Shown here: positions 61,201 through 64,000 of the stretch, in pieces | How the letters are laid out: each line of letters opens with the position of its first letter | Position numbering within the stretch: the stretch's first letter is position 1 | Origin: Nemertoderma westbladi | Taxonomy: Eukaryota > Xenacoelomorpha > Nemertodermatida > Nemertodermatidae | Assembly: GCA_032718475.1 (NCBI GenBank) | Contig: JAUCBJ010007911.1 | Span: forward strand, 16,422 to 80,421 | Direction: 5' to 3' | Length of the DNA: 64,000 bases | Notes under the pieces: model-generated | What the model saw: the letters and a program-made list of their open reading frames with translations, nothing else | Database searches by the model: none | Told to the model about the DNA's origin: nothing | Translations under genes and position numbers: made by a program

Positions 61201-64000
61201 CAGTACGTCTGTGTGTAGATTATCGAGCTCAGTACGTCTGTGTGTAGATTATCGCGCTCAGTACGTCTGTGTGTAGATTATCGAGCTCAGTACGTCTGTG
61301 TGTAGATTATCGAGCTCAGTACGTCTGTGTGTAGATTATCGAGCTCATTACGTCTGTGTGTAGATTATCGAGCTCAGTACGTCTGTGTGTAGATTATCGA
61401 GCTCAGTACGTCTGTGTGTAGATTATCGCGCTCAGTACGTCTGTGTGTAGATTATCGAGCTCAGTACGTCTGTGTGTAGATTATCGAGCTCAGTACGTCT
61501 GTGTGTAGATTATCGAGCTCATTACGTCTGTGTGTAGATTATCGAGCTCAGTACGTCTGTGTGTAGATTATCGAGCTCAGTACGTCTGTGTGTAGATTAT
61601 CGAGCTCAGTACGTCTGTGTGTGTAGATTATTGAGCTCATTACGTCTGTGTGTAGATTATCGAGCTCAGTACGTCTGTGTGTAGATTATCGAGCTCAGTA
61701 CGACAGGGTGTAGATTATCGAACTCAGTACGTATGTGTGTAGATTATCGAGCTCAGTACGTCTATGTGTAGATTATCGAGCTCAGTACGTCTGTGTGTAG
61801 ATTATCGAGCTCAGTACGTCTGTGTGTAGATTATCGAGCTCAGTACGTATGTGTGTAGATTATCGAGCTCAGTACGTCTGTGTGTAGATTATCGAGCTCA
61901 GTACGTCTGTGTGTAGATTATCGAGCTCAGTACGTCTGTGTGTAGATTATCGAGCTCAGTACGTCTGTGTGTAGATTATCGAGCTCATTACGACTGTGTG
62001 TAGATTATCGAGCTCAGTACGTCTGTGTGTAGATTATCGAGCTCAGTACGTCTGTGTGTAGATTATCGAGCTCAGTACGTCTGTGTGTAGATTATCGAGC
62101 TCAGTACGTCTGTGTGTAGATTATCGCGCGCAGTACGTCTGTGTGTAGATTATCGAGCTCAGTACGACTGGGTGTAGATTATCGAGCTCAGTACGTCTGT
62201 GTGTAGATTATCGAGCTCAGTACGTCTGTGTGTGTAGATTATTGAGCTCATTACGTCTGTGTGTAGATTATCGAGCTCAGTACGTCTGTGTGTAGATTAT
62301 CGAGCTCAGTACGACAGGGTGTAGATTATCGAACTCAGTACGTATGTGTGTAGATTATCGAGCTCAGTACGTCTGTGTGTAGATTATCGAGCTCAGTACG
62401 TCTGTGTGTAGATTATCGAGCTCAGTACGTCTGTGTGTAGATTATCGAGCTCAGTACGTCTGTGTGTAGATTATCGAGCTCAGTACGTCTGTGTGTAGAT
62501 TATCGAGCTCAGTACGTCTGTGTGTAGATTATCGAGCTCAGTACGCCTGTGTGTAGATTATCGAGCTCAGTACGTCTGTGTGTAGATTATCGAGCTCATT
62601 ACGACTGTGTGTAGATTATCGAGCTCAGTACGTCTGTGTGTAGATTATCGAGCTCAGTACGTCTGTGTGTAGATTATCGAGCTCAGTACGTCTGTGTGTA
62701 GATTATCGAGCTCAGTACGTCTGTGTGTAGATTATCGAGCTCAGTACGTCTGTGTGTAGATTATCGAGCTCAGTACGACTGTGTGTAGATTATCGAGCTC
62801 AGTACGTCTGTGTGTAGATTATCGAGCTCAGTACGTCTGTGTGTGTAGATTATCGAGCTCAGTACGTCTGTGTGTAGATTATCGAGCTCAGTACGTCTGT
62901 GTGTGTAGATTATCGAGCTCAGTACGTCTGTGTGTAGATTATCGAGCTCAGTACGTCTGTGTGTGTAGATTATCGAGCTCAGTACGTCTGTGTGTAGATT
63001 ATCGAGCTCAGTACGTCTGTGTTTGCAGATTATCGAGCTCAGTACGTCTGTGTGTGTAGATTATCGCGCTCAGTACGTCTGTGTGTAGATTATCGAGCTC
63101 AGTACGTCTGTGTGTAGATTATCGAGCTCAGTACGTCTGTGTGTAGATTATCGCGCTCAGTACGTCTGTGTGTAGATTATCGCGCTCAGTACGTCTGTGT
63201 GTAGATTATCGAACTCAGTACGTCTGTGTGTTGATTATCGAGCTCAGTACGTCTGTGTGTAGATTATCGAGCTCAGTACGTCTGTGTGTAGATTATCGCG
63301 CGCAGTACGTCTGTGTGTAGATTATCGAGCTCAGTACGTCTGTGTGTAGATTATCGCGCTCAGTACGTCTGTGTGTAGATTATCGAGCTCAGTACGTCTG
63401 TGTGTAGATTATCGAGCTCAGTACGTCTGTGTGTAGATTATCGAGCTCATTACGTCTGTGTGTAGATTATCGAGCTCAGTACGTCTGTGTGTAGATTATC
63501 GAGCTCAGTACGTCTGTGTGTAGATTATCGCGCTCAGTACGTCTGTGTGTAGATTATCGAGCTCAGTACGTCTGTGTGTAGATTATCGAGCTCAGTACGT
63601 CTGTGTGTAGATTATCGAGCTCATTACGTCTGTGTGTAGATTATCGAGCTCAGTACGTCTGTGTGTAGATTATCGAGCTCAGTACGTCTGTGTGTAGATT
63701 ATCGAGCTCAGTACGTTTGTGTGTAGATTATCAAGCTCAGTACGTCTGTGTGTAGATTATCGAGCTCAGTACGTCTGTGTGTAGATAATCGAGCTCAGTA
63801 CGTCTGTGTGTAGATTATCGAGCTCATTACGTCTGTGTGTAGATTATCGAGTTCAGTATAGTACGTCTGTATATTTCTTGGCCGACTTCGACTTTGTGCC
63901 TCATCCCTTTCTATCGGCGGAAGAAAAGTAAGTATACTTTACTTATATTAAATCTTTACTTATTGTTTTCTATTCCAGGGAACCATAGTGAATCCGAGAT
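22578..64000 (+). CDS. ITPA: Inosine triphosphate pyrophosphatase, exons 1-4 and start of exon 5
   Basis: ITPA hydrolyses ITP, dITP and XTP to monophosphates plus pyrophosphate in the cytosol and so keeps deaminated purines out of RNA and DNA. Five exons were read by eye, all with GT-AG borders and matching phases: 22578-22658, 25667-25724, 26315-26453, 26635-26779 and 63979 to beyond the window. They give 148 codons collinear with human ITPA from its N-terminus to the GRIVAPR region. Conserved nucleotide-binding motifs are [36 protein letters not shown] and [12 protein letters not shown]. About 50 C-terminal residues (the FGWDP and SHR segments of the family) should lie to the right of the window. 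The ATG at 22578 has A at -3 and an in-frame TAG immediately upstream at 22572-22574. Intron 4 is 37.2 kb, two hundred times longer than intron 3, and is filled by a minisatellite. Confidence 0.96.
23056..23339. repeat. 24-bp minisatellite, about 12 copies
   Basis: The unit has ATAACGACATACACATC followed by ATCCTCC. Copies are virtually identical except the first, which is imperfect at its start. A length divisible by 3 and lack of stops open frames on both strands, including a 163-codon one. These are by-products. Uniform copies suggest recent expansion. Confidence 0.97.
24140..24501. mobile_element. MITE-like element with ~80-bp terminal inverted repeats
   Basis: The left arm (24140 to about 24222) starts GGAAAGGAGCAGGTTACAG. 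The right arm (about 24421-24501) is its reverse complement for about 80 bp with only a few mismatches, including the internal AACAATAAACTAAA and AATAGAACAGGTTA strings. The ~200-bp centre encodes nothing recognisable. Such structure fits a non-autonomous DNA transposon mobilised by another element's transposase. No clear target-site duplication is seen: TTAAG on the left and TAAAA on the right do not match, so the superfamily is unassigned. It could also be a foldback element. Confidence 0.75.
25188..25215. repeat. 28-G homopolymer followed by a G-rich imperfect repeat
   Basis: An uninterrupted run of 28 G is followed to about 25305 by imperfect CCGGG(GG)CTACTAT/GTACTATTGTCCGG units. It could form G-quadruplexes in the sense intron RNA. 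The exact run length may be a sequencing artefact. Confidence 0.9.
25525..25567. other. Perfect hairpin with 11-bp stem in intron 1
   Basis: AGAGGACATGA and TCATGTCCTCT pair around a 21-base loop that itself holds the palindrome AGAAGTCTTCT. A further palindrome CTCTTAAGAG follows at about 25571-25580. It lies about 100 bp before exon 2. Confidence 0.7.
25667..25724 (+). CDS. ITPA: ITPA exon 2
   Basis: Nineteen codons plus one base encode [19 protein letters not shown]. This aligns without gaps to the segment between the TGN helix and the L-P-E-Y-Q-G motif of human ITPA. The acceptor is AG at 25665-25666 after a T tract and the donor is GTAAGT at 25725. The single base C joins TT of exon 3 to make Leu. 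Confidence 0.93.
26315..26453 (+). CDS. ITPA: ITPA exon 3
   Basis: This exon encodes HEYQGEP, a helix, and the signature [18 protein letters not shown], which carries the catalytic acidic pair of the family. The acceptor TTATTCCAG and donor GTAAGT (26454) are strong. The last two bases GT are completed by A of exon 4 to Val. Confidence 0.96.
26635..26779 (+). CDS. ITPA: ITPA exon 4
   Basis: One base plus 48 codons encode [21 protein letters not shown] and VHLFMGIIE. The acceptor is GTGTAG and the donor is GTGAGT at 26780. The last nine bases, ATCATCGAG, are the ancestor-like block of the repeat that fills intron 4. Gly-Ile-Ile-Glu replaces the polar Gly-Arg-Thr-Ser of human ITPA. Confidence 0.96.
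26811..26816 (+). promoter_or_regulatory. Second intact 5' splice site, in repeat unit 2
   Basis: ATTATCGAG followed by GTGAGT reproduces the authentic exon 4 donor 31 bp downstream. Its use would add 31 nt and shift the ITPA frame. With the TAG just before it, it could also define a 9-nt in-frame microexon encoding Ile-Ile-Glu. Whether it is used is unknown. Confidence 0.6.
32640..46250. repeat. Middle array zone with ~2.4-kb segmental duplications
   Basis: Ordered groups of variant units recur. GTTTTTCTCGCTC units occur near 34728, 36390, 38841, 41235 and 45435. The 33-bp unit preceding CGAGCTGAG occurs near 33150, 36210, 37818, 40382, 42775, 44115 and 44440. Several intervals are close to 2.4-2.6 kb, others are shorter or longer, as expected from repeated unequal exchange. 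Confidence 0.8.
47700..54900. repeat. Array zone with a 3.5-kb duplicated block
   Basis: Marker units recur about 3,512 bp apart: CATTATTTCTGTG at about 50031 and 53543, and GTTGGTGTGTAG at about 50152 and 53664 and again at about 50325 and 53840. The block is near-identical over several kilobases, which suggests a recent tandem duplication. Confidence 0.8.
56690..63860. repeat. Distal array zone with 2.1-2.3-kb duplications
   Basis: A rare unit ending GTTTGCAG occurs at about 58582, 60924 and 63026, giving spacings of 2,342 and 2,102 bp. Alternating 29/31-bp stretches that open identical 92-codon frames occur at the same spacings (58337, 60679, 62781). Confidence 0.82.
63871..63978 (+). other. 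Unique 3' end of ITPA intron 4
   Basis: This is the only non-repetitive sequence in the intron. It holds a pyrimidine-rich acceptor and candidate branch-point bases. A perfect but isolated GTAAGT lies at 63928-63933. No coding segment conserved in ITPA is missing, so it is not read as an exon. Confidence 0.8.
63979..64000 (+). CDS. ITPA: ITPA exon 5, start only
   Basis: Twenty-two bases follow the TTCCAG acceptor and encode GTIVNPR in phase 0 with exon 4. They match GRIVAPR of the human enzyme. The exon is cut by the window end. Confidence 0.9.

Larger units (their letters stand above)
26802..63870 (+). repeat. 29-bp splice-junction-derived minisatellite, ~37 kb
   Basis: Roughly 1,260 head-to-tail units are present (estimated from length). 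The standard unit starts ATTATCGAG, continues CTCAGTACG and ends TCTGTGTGTAG (29 bp). Units of 31 and 33 bp carry one or two extra GT. Recurrent variants have CGCG for CGAG, GAACTC, CATTACG, CATAACGTTT, GTTTTTCGCGC, ATCAAGCTC or CGACTGGGTG. The first units beside exon 4 are the most exon-like. The last unit (from 63843) is degraded and contains GTATAGTACG. Every unit contains the SacI-type palindrome GAGCTC or a one-base variant. Frames of about 60-100 codons appear only where 29- and 31-bp units alternate to 60 bp, and these are not genes. Confidence 0.99.
26780..63978 (+). other. ITPA intron 4 (37,199 bp), nearly all minisatellite
   Basis: The donor is GTGAGT at 26780 and the acceptor is TTTTCTATTCCAG ending at 63978. 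Splicing exon 4 to exon 5 gives MGIIE-GTIVNPR in phase 0, aligned residue for residue with human RGRTS-GRIVAPR, so no exon is hidden in the array. Everything except the final ~108 bp is repeat units. Confidence 0.93.

Noticed and set aside
26800-63870. Frames of 60-103 codons rich in [11 protein letters not shown]-type repeats
   Set aside because: They arise only where 29- and 31-bp satellite units alternate inside the ITPA intron; elsewhere the unit's TAG closes all frames.
26802-63870. CRISPR-like array
   Set aside because: Units are contiguous head-to-tail repeats without unique spacers, within an intron of an animal gene.
26802-63870. Telomeric or simple TG microsatellite
   Set aside because: The TG run is short and is only part of a defined 29-bp unit; no telomere motif is present.
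63871-63933. Extra ITPA exon ending at GTAAGT (63928)
   Set aside because: Exons 4 and 5 already join without missing residues, and the segment has no convincing acceptor or family similarity.

Overview
The window comes from an animal nuclear genome, most likely an invertebrate. The evidence is a GT-AG spliced gene recognisable as ITPA (inosine triphosphate pyrophosphatase) and a decayed BEL/Pao LTR-type retrotransposon, a group confined to metazoans. I cannot name the species. About 50 of the 64 kb (estimated from array lengths) is tandem-repeat DNA.

Layout. 1-1.2 kb: a minus-strand reading frame resembling DEDD-type 3'-5' exonucleases, broken near its 5' end by two stops. 1.2-2.15 kb: AT-rich DNA and a ~48-bp minisatellite. 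2.15-8.7 kb: a minus-strand BEL/Pao element with gag, CCHC/aspartic protease, reverse transcriptase/RNase H and integrase. It is interrupted by frameshifts and in-frame stops, it lacks the expected integrase glutamate, and I could find no LTR pair. 8.7-9.43 kb: its leader/flank, with two strong hairpins. 9.43-21.65 kb: a 12.2-kb array of a 45-bp satellite with 41- and 35-bp derivatives and higher-order organisation. 21.65-22.58 kb: AT-rich DNA upstream of ITPA.

ITPA lies on the plus strand. Exon 1 is 22578-22658, exon 2 25667-25724, exon 3 26315-26453, exon 4 26635-26779, and exon 5 begins at 63979 and leaves the window. The exons join in phase into 148 codons that match the ITPA family without a gap. 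Intron 1 (3.0 kb) carries a 24-bp minisatellite, a 362-bp inverted-repeat (MITE-like) element and a 28-G run. Introns 2 and 3 are short (590 and 181 bp). Intron 4 is 37,199 bp, of which all but the last ~108 bp and the first few units is one minisatellite of ~29 bp in roughly 1,260 copies.

Main discovery. The intron-4 minisatellite appears to have been born from the exon 4/intron 4 splice junction itself. The exon end plus donor (26771-26801) is the first unit. The second unit (26802-26832) still has an intact GTGAGT donor. From the third unit on, the donor is altered to CTCAGT and the unit shortens from 31 to 29 bp, and that donor-dead form is what was amplified to 37 kb. Each unit therefore carries a fossil of the last nine exon bases preceded by an acceptor-like TGTGTGTAG. 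The array shows several zones of kilobase-scale segmental duplication.
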